From: Rubrivivax sp. A210 | Lineage (GTDB): Bacteria > Pseudomonadota > Gammaproteobacteria > Burkholderiales > Burkholderiaceae_C | Assembly (NCBI RefSeq): GCF_904426505.1 | Contig: NZ_CAJGBN010000023.1 | Coordinates: 186,001-250,000 of the forward strand | DNA: 64,000 nt | Direction: 5' to 3' | Shown here: positions 27,639-35,907 of the stretch, in pieces | Numbering within the stretch: position 1 is the stretch's first letter | How the letters are laid out: the number at the start of each line of letters is the position of its first letter | The notes under the pieces: generated by a model | Seen by the model: only the letters and a program-made list of their open reading frames with translations | What the model was told of the DNA's origin: nothing | The model's database searches: none | Position numbers and translations under genes: made by a program

Positions 27639-28241
27639 GTGCAGACCCGCAGAACCCTCATGCTGATGCTGGCGCTGGCGCCGCTGGCGGCCCCGGCGCA
27701 GACGGCCGCGCCCGACACGCCCACGATGATCGAGGCGCTCAAGCCTGCGGCCACGCGGGGGCTGCGCAACCTGGTGGTAAGACAGAAGGCCGAGGCCGAG
27801 CCGGCGTCGGCCTCGGCCGCCTCGGCACCTGCCGCGGCGCCGATGCAGGCCGCGGCCAACGCGGCGCCACCGCCAGCTGCCCTGACCGCACCGGCCGGCC
27901 CGCCGCCCAGCCTTTCGCTGGCCATCCAGTTCGAGAACAACTCGGCCCAGGTGCGCCCCGAAAGCGGCCGCGTGCTCGGCAACCTGGTGGCCGCGATGCA
28001 GTCGCCCGAGTTGAAGGGCGTGCGCTTCGCCATCGAGGGCCACACCGATGCACGCGGTGGTGCCCAGGCCAACCAGGCACTGTCGCAGCAGCGCGCCGAC
28101 GAGGTGCGCCTGTACCTCATCGCGCTGGGCGTACACCCGGCGCGGCTGAGAGCCGTCGGCAAGGGCGCCAGCGAGCCGGCCAATCCCTTCGATCCGGCCG
28201 CGTCCGAGAACCGCCGCGTGCGCGTGGTGACGCTGGAATGA
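27639..28241 (+). CDS. OmpA-family protein within the caspase cluster
   Basis: 200 residues. Signal peptide (LMLMLALAPLAAPAQ), then MIEALKPAATRGLRNLVV, an Ala/Pro-rich linker, and an OmpA domain (AIQFENNSAQVRPESGRVLGNL, IEGHTDARGGAQANQALSQQRADEV, ASENRRVRVV). It would tether to peptidoglycan. Its N-terminal IEALKP...TRG motif matches that of the OmpA protein at 21955. The start is GTG at 27639 after an AGGGAGA site. Its stop overlaps the next caspase gene by 4 bp. Confidence 0.92.
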   Translation: MQTRRTLMLMLALAPLAAPAQTAAPDTPTMIEALKPAATRGLRNLVVRQKAEAEPASASAASAPAAAPMQAAANAAPPPAALTAPAGPPPSLSLAIQFENNSAQVRPESGRVLGNLVAAMQSPELKGVRFAIEGHTDARGGAQANQALSQQRADEVRLYLIALGVHPARLRAVGKGASEPANPFDPAASENRRVRVVTLE

Positions 28242-29764
28242 AACCGCAGCCTGGACTCGTGACGATTGCAGCGCTCTGCGCCGCGCTGCTGGCCGCGCCG
28301 GCGCTGGCGCTGGCGCAGACCACGCCGCCGGCCGAGCGCCAGACCCGCCACGCACTGATCATCGGCATCGGCGAATACGCCGACCCCAACGTGCCTGAGC
28401 TGCGCGGCATGCGCCACGACATCGCCAGCGCCCGCCGCATGGCCGCGGCGATGGCCGTGCCCGAGGCCAACACCACCGTGCTGCGCGACGGCGCCGCCAC
28501 CGCCGAGCGCATCCGCGCCGAGATCGCCGCGCTGGACGCCCGCGTCGCCGACGGCGACCGCGTCTTCGTCTACTACTCGGGCCACGGCACGCGCTGGGCC
28601 GAGGCCCAGGTCGACGGCAAGGCCGGCGACCAGGGCTGCATTGAAGGCTTGCTGGCCGCCGACGGTCAGGCGCTGACGAATGTCGAGATCGGCCAGCGCC
28701 TGGCCCCGTTGGCGCGCCGCGCCGACAAGATGCTGGTCTTCTACGACGCCTGCTTCTCGGGCGGCCTGGCCGGCGTGCCGCCGCGCACGCGCAGCCTGCT
28801 CGGCGGCGACGACACCATCACACCCAAGTTCACGCCCAAGTTCACGCGTGCGGGTGCGGCCGACGCCTGCGCCCAGCCCAGCAACTACCGCTCGCGCAGC
28901 CTGGCCGCCGTGCTGCGCCAGCAGCAGGCCCTGCCCGAGAACGTGGTTCACATCGCCGCCAGCCGGCCCGACGAGCTGAGCTTCGACAGCAGCACGCGCG
29001 GCGGCTTTGCCACCAGCCAGTGGCGCGACTGCCTGCTCGGCCAGGCGCAAGACCTGGACGGCAGCGGCGCCATCACGGTCGACGAGGTCACGCAGTGCGC
29101 CCAGGCCCGGGTGACGCGGGCGCTGGCCGGTCAGCCCGGCATCAGCGGCCAGCACCTGGCCATCGCCGGCAATGCCGGCTTCGTGCCGGCCTGGATGGGT
29201 GCCGACTTCGCGCCCGCCGCCGCTCCCAGTACAGCCCCGGCCCGGCGCGCCACGCCGGCGCAAATCCTGGCCGAGCTGCACGGCCAGCGCGACGGCGAGC
29301 GCCGCGTCGTCGCCACGCTGCGCCAGCCGCGCCTGAAGATCGGCGTCGATGCGCTGCAGCTCGACGTGACGCCGGCGCGCGACGGATTTCTCTACGTCGC
29401 GCTGGCCGCCAGCGACGGCCAGAGCCTGTACCTGCTTTACCCCAACGATTTGGCGAGCGACAACCGCGTGCGTGCTGGCCAGCGCCTGGCCCTGCCGGGC
29501 AAGGGCTGGGAGATCCAGGCCGCCGGCCCGCCCGGCACCGAGACCCTGCTGGTGCTGGTGAGCGACGCGCCGCGCGACCTCAGCGGTCTTGCGCGCGAGA
29601 AGGCCGGGCCCTTCGTCAAGACCCTGCTCGACGACCAGGGCCGGGCGCGGCTGCAGGGCGTGCTGGCCAACGGCACGCCGCGCGCCGGCTGCGGCAAGGC
29701 CGGCGCGGCCAGCTGTTCCGACGCCTTCGGCGCCGCGCTGCTGACGGTGGAATCCGTGCGCTGA
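28238..29764 (+). CDS. Exported caspase-family protein 2 with DUF4384-like domain
   Basis: 508 residues. Signal peptide to ALALAQ, caspase domain with HALIIGIGEYADP, catalytic His in VYYSGHG (H116) and Cys in FYDACFSGG (C172). Around residues 270-285, DLDGSGAITVDEV is a good single EF-hand-type calcium loop within the caspase region. The C-terminal part (GVDALQLDVTPARDGFLYVAL, LYLLYPND, LLVLVSDAPRDL) is a DUF4384-like beta domain. It belongs to a different caspase subgroup from the flanking two genes. The EF-hand loop suggests Ca2+ control, as in several metacaspases; that is inference. Confidence 0.9.
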   Translation: MKPQPGLVTIAALCAALLAAPALALAQTTPPAERQTRHALIIGIGEYADPNVPELRGMRHDIASARRMAAAMAVPEANTTVLRDGAATAERIRAEIAALDARVADGDRVFVYYSGHGTRWAEAQVDGKAGDQGCIEGLLAADGQALTNVEIGQRLAPLARRADKMLVFYDACFSGGLAGVPPRTRSLLGGDDTITPKFTPKFTRAGAADACAQPSNYRSRSLAAVLRQQQALPENVVHIAASRPDELSFDSSTRGGFATSQWRDCLLGQAQDLDGSGAITVDEVTQCAQARVTRALAGQPGISGQHLAIAGNAGFVPAWMGADFAPAAAPSTAPARRATPAQILAELHGQRDGERRVVATLRQPRLKIGVDALQLDVTPARDGFLYVALAASDGQSLYLLYPNDLASDNRVRAGQRLALPGKGWEIQAAGPPGTETLLVLVSDAPRDLSGLAREKAGPFVKTLLDDQGRARLQGVLANGTPRAGCGKAGAASCSDAFGAALLTVESVR

Positions 29765-29859
29765 TGCGCGCCTCTGCGCCCCGGTAGCCGGCGCGGGCGG
29801 TCAGGGCCGATGCCGGCCGGCCTAGCATCAGGGCTCCGCCGCATCCAGGCCGCCCCGAC

Positions 29860-31383
29860 TTGAATCCCTTGCCATCGTCCCTTTCCCGCCGCCACCTGCT
29901 CGCCGCCGCGGCCGGCAGCTTTGTCTGCCCGGCACGGGCCCAGGCCGAGGCGCCACGCGTGGCCGTCGTCATCGGCAATGCCGCCTACGCGGGGGCGCCG
30001 CTGGCCAACCCGGTGAACGACGCCCGCCTGATGACGGCCACGCTCGCCGGCATGGGTTTCGAGGTCGTCGAGGCGCGCGACGCCAGCCGCACCCGCATGC
30101 TCGAGGCGCTGGCCGAGGCCGGGCGCCGCCTCGCCGGCCGCCAGGGCACAGGCCTGCTCTACTACGCCGGCCACGGCCTGCAGGTCGACTGGCGCAACTA
30201 CATGCTGCCGGTGGACGCCAGCCCGCGCAGCGCGGCCGAGGTCGCGGCCCAGGCGCTGGACGTGCAGGCCGGGCTCGATGTCTTCCGCGCCGCCGGCTGC
30301 CGCATGAACATCGTCGTGCTCGACGCCTGCCGCGACAACCCCTTCGGCGCCAGCGCCTCGGGCCGGGGCCTCGCGCCGGTGGACGCGCCGCCGGGCAGCT
30401 TTCTGGCCTACGCCACGGCGCCCGGCCACCTGGCCGAGGACGGCAGCGTCACCGACGGCAACGGCCTCTACACCCGCCACCTGGCGCGCGAGATGCAGCG
30501 CGCCGACGCCCGCATCGAGGACGTCTTCAAGCGCGTGCGCCTGCAGGTGCGCCAGTTCAGCCAGGGCCGCCAGGTGCCGTGGGAGAGCACCAGCCTGGAG
30601 GACGATTTCGTCTTCGCCACCGGGCGCCGCGCCGACGCCGCGCCGGAAGCCCGCCGCGATGCCGATTTCGACGCCGAGAAGGCCGAGTGGGACCGCGTCA
30701 AGGACAGCAGCCGCGCCGCCGATCTGTACGACTTCCTGCAGCGCCACCCCGGGGGCCGCCTGGCCGAGCAGGCGCAGTTCCGGCTCGACCAGCTGGCGCG
30801 GCCCGTGGTGCAGCCGGTGCTGGCGGTCAAGGCCTTGGCCAGCGGCGTCGCGCGTTACCGCGTCGGCGACGCCTGGACGCTGGAGCGCCAGGATCGCCAG
30901 GGCGGCGGCACCACGAGGCCGCATGCCGAGGTCACGGCCATCGAGGGCGGGCGCGTGCTCGTGAACGGCGGCGAGATCGTGCTCGACCAGATGGGCGGCA
31001 TCCTGCTCAACCGCTTCGGCGCCAAGGACCCGGCGCTGCTGGTGGCGCCGGCCGACATGCAGGTGGGCAAGCGCTGGCGCACCGCCTTCACCAACAAGCA
31101 GCCGGGCCGGCCGCCGGGGCGCAGCTATTACGAGTGCCGCGTCACCGCGCTGGAAGCGGTCACGGTGCCGGCCGGCCGTTTCCGCGCCTTTCGCGTCGAA
31201 TGCAGCGGCGAGGCCATCGGACCGCGCGGCGGTGGCCGCCGCCTGCAGATCAAGACCTGGTTCGACCCCGCCACCATGACCCTGGTGCGCCACGAGGTGC
31301 GCCAGACCTCGCTGGACGGCGCCACGGTGCTGGAAGACACGATCGATCAGCTCGTCTCACGCAAGCTCGCCCAGCGCGACTGA
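29860..31383 (+). CDS. Exported caspase-family protein 3
   Basis: 507 residues from a TTG start at 29860. Twin-arginine-like signal ([13 protein letters not shown]). Caspase domain with VAVVIGNAAYAGAPL, catalytic His in YYAGHG (H105) and Cys in LDACRDNPFG (C157). The C-terminal domain (ILVNGGEIVLDQMGG-type and VPAGRFRAFRVEC) matches the protein at 26008, so the two are paralogues flanking a third caspase. The 95-bp gap before it contains TAGCAT (29823-29828), a possible -10. Confidence 0.9.
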   Translation: MNPLPSSLSRRHLLAAAAGSFVCPARAQAEAPRVAVVIGNAAYAGAPLANPVNDARLMTATLAGMGFEVVEARDASRTRMLEALAEAGRRLAGRQGTGLLYYAGHGLQVDWRNYMLPVDASPRSAAEVAAQALDVQAGLDVFRAAGCRMNIVVLDACRDNPFGASASGRGLAPVDAPPGSFLAYATAPGHLAEDGSVTDGNGLYTRHLAREMQRADARIEDVFKRVRLQVRQFSQGRQVPWESTSLEDDFVFATGRRADAAPEARRDADFDAEKAEWDRVKDSSRAADLYDFLQRHPGGRLAEQAQFRLDQLARPVVQPVLAVKALASGVARYRVGDAWTLERQDRQGGGTTRPHAEVTAIEGGRVLVNGGEIVLDQMGGILLNRFGAKDPALLVAPADMQVGKRWRTAFTNKQPGRPPGRSYYECRVTALEAVTVPAGRFRAFRVECSGEAIGPRGGGRRLQIKTWFDPATMTLVRHEVRQTSLDGATVLEDTIDQLVSRKLAQRD

Positions 31384-31386
31384 TCG

Positions 31387-31407
31387 CATCGTGACTGTGT
31401 CACGATG
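31387..31407. promoter_or_regulatory. Perfect 9-bp inverted repeat before the sigma-factor gene
   Basis: CATCGTGAC and GTCACGATG flank TGT, just after the caspase stop and 58 bp before the sigma-factor ATG. Symmetry without a T-run favours a protein operator over a terminator, although attenuation of the upstream transcript is possible. Confidence 0.5.
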
Positions 31408-31464
31408 GCCTGGCCCGCCCGTCCCGCGGCGGAATAAGCCAGAACCCCCACTCGTATCCCCACT

Positions 31465-31995
31465 ATGGACGCCCCCCCGGCCTTCCGCAGCCAGCTGCTC
31501 GACGCCCTGCCGCGCCTGCGGCGCTATGCGCGTTCGCTGGCCTATGACAGCGCGGTCGCCGACGACCTGACCCAGCAGACGCTGGAGCGCGCGCTGTCGC
31601 ACTGGCGCCAGTTCGACCCCCGCCGCGACATGGGCGTGTGGCTGTTGTCCATCGCCCACAACGCGCACATGGACACGCTGCGGCGCGAATCGCGCATGAC
31701 CGTGACCGACCCCGAAGACCTGCAGCGCGTGCAGGACGAGGCCGGCGGCGACCTCGGCCATGACGTCGGCCTGCGCATGGACCTGCGGGCCGCGCTCGCC
31801 CTGCTCTCGCCCGAGCAGCGCCAGCCGCTGCTGCTGGTGTGCGTGGAGCAGCTGAGCTACGCCGAGGTGGCCGAGGTGATGAACATTCCGGTGGGCACGG
31901 TGATGTCCAGGGTGTGCCGGGCGCGGGCGACGCTGCGGCGTTTTCTGGAAGGCGAGGTGCGCCCCGGTGCGCCTGCGCTGCGACGGGTGGTTTGA
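31465..31995 (+). CDS. ECF-type RNA polymerase sigma factor
   Basis: 176 residues. Region 2 (LRRYARSLAYDSAVADDLTQQTLERAL, then WLLSIAHNAHMD) and region 4 (ALALLSPEQRQPLLLVCVEQLSYAEVAEVMNIPVGTVMSRVCRARATLRRFL) are intact. It redirects RNA polymerase to a small regulon, probably including its own gene. The next gene, 1 bp away, encodes its apparent anti-sigma partner. Placement directly after three caspase genes suggests a shared envelope-related stimulus. Confidence 0.95.
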   Translation: MDAPPAFRSQLLDALPRLRRYARSLAYDSAVADDLTQQTLERALSHWRQFDPRRDMGVWLLSIAHNAHMDTLRRESRMTVTDPEDLQRVQDEAGGDLGHDVGLRMDLRAALALLSPEQRQPLLLVCVEQLSYAEVAEVMNIPVGTVMSRVCRARATLRRFLEGEVRPGAPALRRVV

Positions 31996-31996
31996 A

Positions 31997-32830
31997 ATGA
32001 GCAGTACCGAACGTATCAATGACGAAGAATTGAGCGCCTGGGTCGACGGCGAGCTCGATGCTGGCGCGCGCCAGCGCGTCGACGCCTGGCTGCAAACCCA
32101 TCCCGACGACGCCGCCCGCGTGCGGCGCTGGGAGGCCGACCGCGACGCCCTGCGCGAGCTGTTCGCGGCGCCGGTCGTCGACCCCGTGCCGCCGCGCCTG
32201 CACAACGCCGTCTGGCGCCCTGCGCGCACGCCGCGCTGGGCCCTGGCCGCCGCCGCGGCCGGCCTGCTGGTCGCCGGCGCGCTGGCCGGTGGCGCCGGCA
32301 TCTGGCGCTGGCAGCAGCAGGAAATGGCTTCGCTGCAGGTAAGGCTGGCCGCCGGCACCGCACAGGGCTGGGTGCGGCGCGCGGCGCTGGCGCACAGCGT
32401 CTACACCATCGAGCCGCGCCACGCGGTCGAGGTCAAGGCCCAGGAAGAGCATCTGGCGCGCTGGCTCACGCGGCGCATCGAGGTGCCGGTGAAGCTGTTT
32501 GACCTGCACGCCCAGGGCTGGGATCTCGTGGGTGGGCGCCTGCTGCCCGACGGCCCCGGCAAGAGCGCCCAGCTCATGTACCAGGACGGCAAGGGCCAGC
32601 GCGTCACGGTCTATCTGCGCAAGCCCGAGGTGGGCGCCGAAACCGCCTTCCGTTACGAGCAGCAGGGCGAGCTGGGCCTGTTCTACTGGGTCGAGGAAGG
32701 CGCCGGCTACGCCCTGGTGGGCAAGCTGCCGCGCGCCACCCTGCTGGCCCTGGCCGAGGCCATCTACCAGCAGCAGACGACGCCGGCCCCGGCGCCGCCG
32801 GCGCCCGCCGTCTCGGCGCCGACAAGTTAA
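31997..32830 (+). CDS. Membrane anti-sigma factor
   Basis: 277 residues. The N-terminal anti-sigma domain (INDEELSAWVDGELDAGARQRVDAWL, RVRRWEADRDALRELF) lacks the HxxxCxxC zinc motif. It is followed by a single membrane helix (LAAAAAGLLVAGALAGGAGIW) and a periplasmic sensor domain (VEVKAQEEHLARWLTRRIEVPV, LVGGRLLPDGPGKSAQLMYQD, TAFRYEQQGELGLFYWVEEGAGYALVG). This is the layout of the widespread anti-sigma factors that hold an ECF factor at the membrane. The start at 31997 is one base after the sigma stop. Confidence 0.9.
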   Translation: MSSTERINDEELSAWVDGELDAGARQRVDAWLQTHPDDAARVRRWEADRDALRELFAAPVVDPVPPRLHNAVWRPARTPRWALAAAAAGLLVAGALAGGAGIWRWQQQEMASLQVRLAAGTAQGWVRRAALAHSVYTIEPRHAVEVKAQEEHLARWLTRRIEVPVKLFDLHAQGWDLVGGRLLPDGPGKSAQLMYQDGKGQRVTVYLRKPEVGAETAFRYEQQGELGLFYWVEEGAGYALVGKLPRATLLALAEAIYQQQTTPAPAPPAPAVSAPTS

Positions 32831-32856
32831 GGGCGGGCCTGGCGCAGCGGCCTACC

Positions 32857-32862
32857 TAGAAT
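32857..32862 (+). promoter_or_regulatory. -10-like TAGAAT 7 nt before ampG
   Basis: TAGAAT matches TATAAT at 5 of 6 positions and is followed by seven bases and the ATG. There is no Shine-Dalgarno sequence, so transcription from it would be leaderless. No -35 recognised. Confidence 0.45.
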
Positions 32863-32869
32863 CCGCCGC

Positions 32870-34447
32870 ATGCCGCTGAACCGGCGCCTGGCGGCGCTGC
32901 ACCGCTTCGCCGTCGTCGCCCTGCTCGGCTTTGCCTCGGGCCTGCCGCTGGCCCTCACCGGCCAGGCCCTGCAGGCCTGGCTCACGGTCGAGGGCCTGAG
33001 CCTGGCCACCATCGGCTTTCTCAGCCTGGTCGGCCTGCCCTACACCTTCAAGTTTTTGTGGGCGCCGCTGCTCGACCGCTTCGACCTGCCCTGGCTGGGC
33101 CGCCGCCGCGGCTGGCTGGTGCTGAGCCAGCTGGCCCTGGCCGCCGCGCTGTGGGCCCTGGCTGCCACCGCGCCGCGCGACGCCATCCGCGCCTTCGCGC
33201 TGCTGGCGCTGGCGGTGGCCTTTCTCTCGGCCTCGCAGGACGTGGTCATCGACGCCTACCGCACCGACCTGCTGCCGCCGCCCGAGCGCGGCCTGGGCGC
33301 CTCGCTGGGCGTGATGGGCTACCGGCTGGCGATGATCCTCTCGGGCGGCATCGCCCTGATCTGGACCGACGCGGCCCAGGGCGGCGGCTGGACCTGGCCC
33401 GAGGTCTACCGCTTGATGGGGGTGCTGATGGCCTGCGCGGCCGTGCTCTCGGCCCTGATCCTGCCGCCCCTGCCACCGTTGCCGCCCTCTCGCGAGAAGC
33501 CGGCCAGCGCCGCCGGCGACCTGCGCGGCTTTGCCGCCATGCTGGCCGCGGTGGCGGCCGGGGTCTGGGCCAGCGACCGCTGGGCCCCCGGGCTGGCCTC
33601 GGCCCTGCTGGCGCCGCTGCTGGCCGGCGGCTCGCTGCCGGCGGCGCTGCAGCAGCGCTGGATCGACCTCGCGGCGCTGCTGCTGGGCATTGCCTTCACG
33701 CTGCCGCTGGCGGCCTGGGTGGCGCGCCGCGCCGGCTTCGAGACCCTGCTGGGCGGCCTGCGTGGCTATTTCAGCCAGCGCGGCGCCGGCGCCTTTTTGC
33801 TCTTCATCGTGCTCTACAAGCTGGGCGATGCCTTCGCCGGCTCGCTGATGACGCCCTTTCTGCTCAAGAGCATGGCCTACACCTCGGCCGAGGTCGGCGT
33901 CGTCAACAAGGTGCTGGGGCTGTGGATGACGCTGGGCGGCGCCCTGCTCGGCGGCACGCTGATGCTGCGCCTGGGCCTGTGGCGCTCGCTGATGCTCTTC
34001 GGCCTGCTGCAGATGGCCAGCAATCTGGGCTTCTGGTGGCTGGCCGTGGCCGGCAAGGGCGTGCTGCCCGGCGCCACGCTGCCGCCCTTCGACTGGGGCT
34101 TCGTCAAGCTGGCCGCGGCCACCCCGGTGGACGGCGGCCTGCTGATGGTGGTGGCCTTCGAGAACCTCAGCGGCGGCATGGGCACGGCCGCCTTCGTGGC
34201 CTTCTTGATGAGCCTGTGCGACCGCCGCTTCACGGCCACGCAGTACGCGCTGCTGAGCGCCTTTGCCGCGGTGGGCCGGGTCTGGGTCGGGCCGCTGGCC
34301 GGTGTGCTGGCCGAAAGCATAGGCTGGCCCACCTTCTTCGTCGTCAGCACCGTGCTGGCGGTGCCGGCGTTGCTGCTGCTGCTGCAACTGCGCGCCAGCG
34401 TGCAAGCCTTGGAACTGCCGCCCCCCGGCACGGCGGCCGAAGACTGA
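32870..34447 (+). CDS. ampG: AmpG-type muropeptide permease (MFS)
   Basis: 525 residues, 12 or more membrane helices. The N-terminus GFASGLPLALTGQALQAWLT and the LVGLPYTFKFLWAPLLDRFDLPWLGRRRGWL stretch are diagnostic of AmpG; QDVVIDAYRTDLL and the SGGMGTAAFVAFLMSLCDRRFTATQYALLSA segment complete it. AmpG imports GlcNAc-anhydro-MurNAc peptides for wall recycling. The gene stands alone, but the peptidoglycan turnover operon at 39981-44087 uses the same pathway. Confidence 0.95.
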   Translation: MPLNRRLAALHRFAVVALLGFASGLPLALTGQALQAWLTVEGLSLATIGFLSLVGLPYTFKFLWAPLLDRFDLPWLGRRRGWLVLSQLALAAALWALAATAPRDAIRAFALLALAVAFLSASQDVVIDAYRTDLLPPPERGLGASLGVMGYRLAMILSGGIALIWTDAAQGGGWTWPEVYRLMGVLMACAAVLSALILPPLPPLPPSREKPASAAGDLRGFAAMLAAVAAGVWASDRWAPGLASALLAPLLAGGSLPAALQQRWIDLAALLLGIAFTLPLAAWVARRAGFETLLGGLRGYFSQRGAGAFLLFIVLYKLGDAFAGSLMTPFLLKSMAYTSAEVGVVNKVLGLWMTLGGALLGGTLMLRLGLWRSLMLFGLLQMASNLGFWWLAVAGKGVLPGATLPPFDWGFVKLAAATPVDGGLLMVVAFENLSGGMGTAAFVAFLMSLCDRRFTATQYALLSAFAAVGRVWVGPLAGVLAESIGWPTFFVVSTVLAVPALLLLLQLRASVQALELPPPGTAAED

Positions 34448-34455
34448 AGGCCCTG

Positions 34456-34467
34456 GTCAATATTGAC
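34456..34467. promoter_or_regulatory. 12-bp palindrome overlapping a -35-like TTGACA
   Basis: GTCAATATTGAC is a perfect palindrome and its right half contains most of a consensus TTGACA (34463-34468). It lies 98 bp before the LuxR-type regulator gene. The matching -10 is poor. A DNA-binding operator, possibly autoregulatory, is the simplest reading. Confidence 0.4.
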
Positions 34468-34565
34468 AGCGCGACTGCGCGGCTCTGACTTTCTTGGACG
34501 GGGTGCGGTCCCTAACGTGGCAAGCCTGGGCCCGGACGAAGGCCCGCCACCGCAGGAGCCCCGCC

Positions 34566-35237
34566 ATGATCACCGCCCACTTCCCCTTGCCCACCGTCCA
34601 CACCCCGGTCGCGCGCACCGAGACGCTGCGGCCCCACGCGGTCGAGGAATCGACGCTGACGCGCTGGCTGGCACAGTCGCTGGACCACGTCGGCCACGGC
34701 ATGCTGCTGGTGAGCGCCGGCGCCCGCGTGCTGCACGCCAACCGCCAGGCCCACGCCGCGCTGGACGAGCTGGCGCCGCTGCGCATCGAATGCGGCCGCC
34801 TGGTGGCGCGCACCGCCGTTGACACCGCCGCGCTGCAGGATGCGCTGCAGGCCGCCATCCAGCGCGGCCTGCGCCGCATGATCAGCCTGGGCAGCGGCAG
34901 CCAGGCGGCGACGCTGGCGGTGCTGCCGCTGGCCAGCGCAGGTGAAGACGGCAGCAGCGGCGCGGCCCTGGTGTCGCTGCCGCAGTCGCGCCGCACCCAT
35001 GACCTGGCGGTACACAACTTCGCCCGCATGCACGGCTTCACGGCCGCCGAGACCGCAGTGCTCGAAGGCCTGCTCGAAGGCCAGCGCCCGACCGACATCG
35101 CGCTGGCCAAGGGCGTGCAGCTCTCGACCATCCGCACGCAGATCGGCCAGCTGCGCCAGAAGTGCGGCGCCCACAGCATCCGCGAGCTGCTGGCCCGCGT
35201 CGCCGCGCTGCCGCCGATGCTGGCGCTGGTGCAGTAA
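34566..35237 (+). CDS. LuxR-family transcriptional regulator
   Basis: 223 residues, ATG at 34566 after AGGAG. The N-terminal half (LAQSLDHVGHGMLLVSAGARVLHANRQAHAALD) resembles a PAS-like sensory fold. The C-terminal helix-turn-helix is HGFTAAETAVLEGLLEGQRPTDIALAKGVQLSTIRTQIGQLRQKCGAHSIRELL. There is no receiver domain, so it is not a classical response regulator. Regulon unknown; convergent with the Crp/Fnr gene, leaving only 5 bp. Confidence 0.88.
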   Translation: MITAHFPLPTVHTPVARTETLRPHAVEESTLTRWLAQSLDHVGHGMLLVSAGARVLHANRQAHAALDELAPLRIECGRLVARTAVDTAALQDALQAAIQRGLRRMISLGSGSQAATLAVLPLASAGEDGSSGAALVSLPQSRRTHDLAVHNFARMHGFTAAETAVLEGLLEGQRPTDIALAKGVQLSTIRTQIGQLRQKCGAHSIRELLARVAALPPMLALVQ

Positions 35238-35242
35238 GCGTC

Positions 35243-35890
35243 TTACCAGCGCGGCGGCAGCGGCCGCAGCAGGCGCCAGCGGCGCTGGTCCTGGCGCAGA
35301 TAGCCGCCGCGCACCAGGTCGCCCAGCAGCTTGGTGACCATGGTGCGCGAGCAGCCCACCTGCTGCGCCAGCTGCTCCTGGGTCAGCGCCACCGGCATCC
35401 AGCGCGTGCCGTCGGGCTGGGGCAGGGCGGCGTCGCGCAGCAGCGGCACCAGGCGGCTGTAGGCATCGCCCAGCGCCAGGTCGCGCGCCCGCGTCGAGAG
35501 GTTGCGGGCGCGGTGGATCACCTTGGCCAACAGCTCGAAGGCCAGCTCGGGGCGCTCGGCGATGCACTGCTCCAGCGTCTGCCTCGTCACGATGCGGCAC
35601 ACCGCCGCCTGCTCGACGATGACATTGGCCGAGCGCGGGCCGCCGTCCAGGCTCAGCTCGCCCATGTACTCGCCGGCGCCGTAGATGCCGTAGGTGAACT
35701 CCTGGCCATCGGCGCTGGCGGCATAGGCACGCAGGCGACCGCGCACGATGAAGTAGAGCGTGCCGCCGGGGTCGCCCTCCTGGATCAGCAGCGCGCCGCG
35801 GCGGTAGCGGCGCTCGGCGCCGCGCTCGGCGACGCCGCGCATGGCCGGTGAGAGCAGGGCAAGGCCATCTTCGTCGGCAGGGTGGGTCAT
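35243..35890 (-). CDS. Crp/Fnr-family transcriptional regulator
   Basis: 215 residues. Cyclic-nucleotide-binding fold (RYRRGALLIQEGDPGGTLYFIVRGRLRAYAA, GEYMGELSLDGGPRSANVIVEQAAVC) and Crp-type helix-turn-helix (LTQEQLAQQVGCSRTMVTKLLGDLVRGGYL). There is no N-terminal cysteine cluster, so it is Crp-like rather than oxygen-sensing Fnr. Second gene behind the molybdenum hydroxylase subunit, 17 bp downstream of its stop on the same strand, so the two are probably co-transcribed. Confidence 0.92.
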   Translation of the reverse strand: MTHPADEDGLALLSPAMRGVAERGAERRYRRGALLIQEGDPGGTLYFIVRGRLRAYAASADGQEFTYGIYGAGEYMGELSLDGGPRSANVIVEQAAVCRIVTRQTLEQCIAERPELAFELLAKVIHRARNLSTRARDLALGDAYSRLVPLLRDAALPQPDGTRWMPVALTQEQLAQQVGCSRTMVTKLLGDLVRGGYLRQDQRRWRLLRPLPPRW

Positions 35891-35907
35891 GGGCTTGGAC
35901 TGCAACT

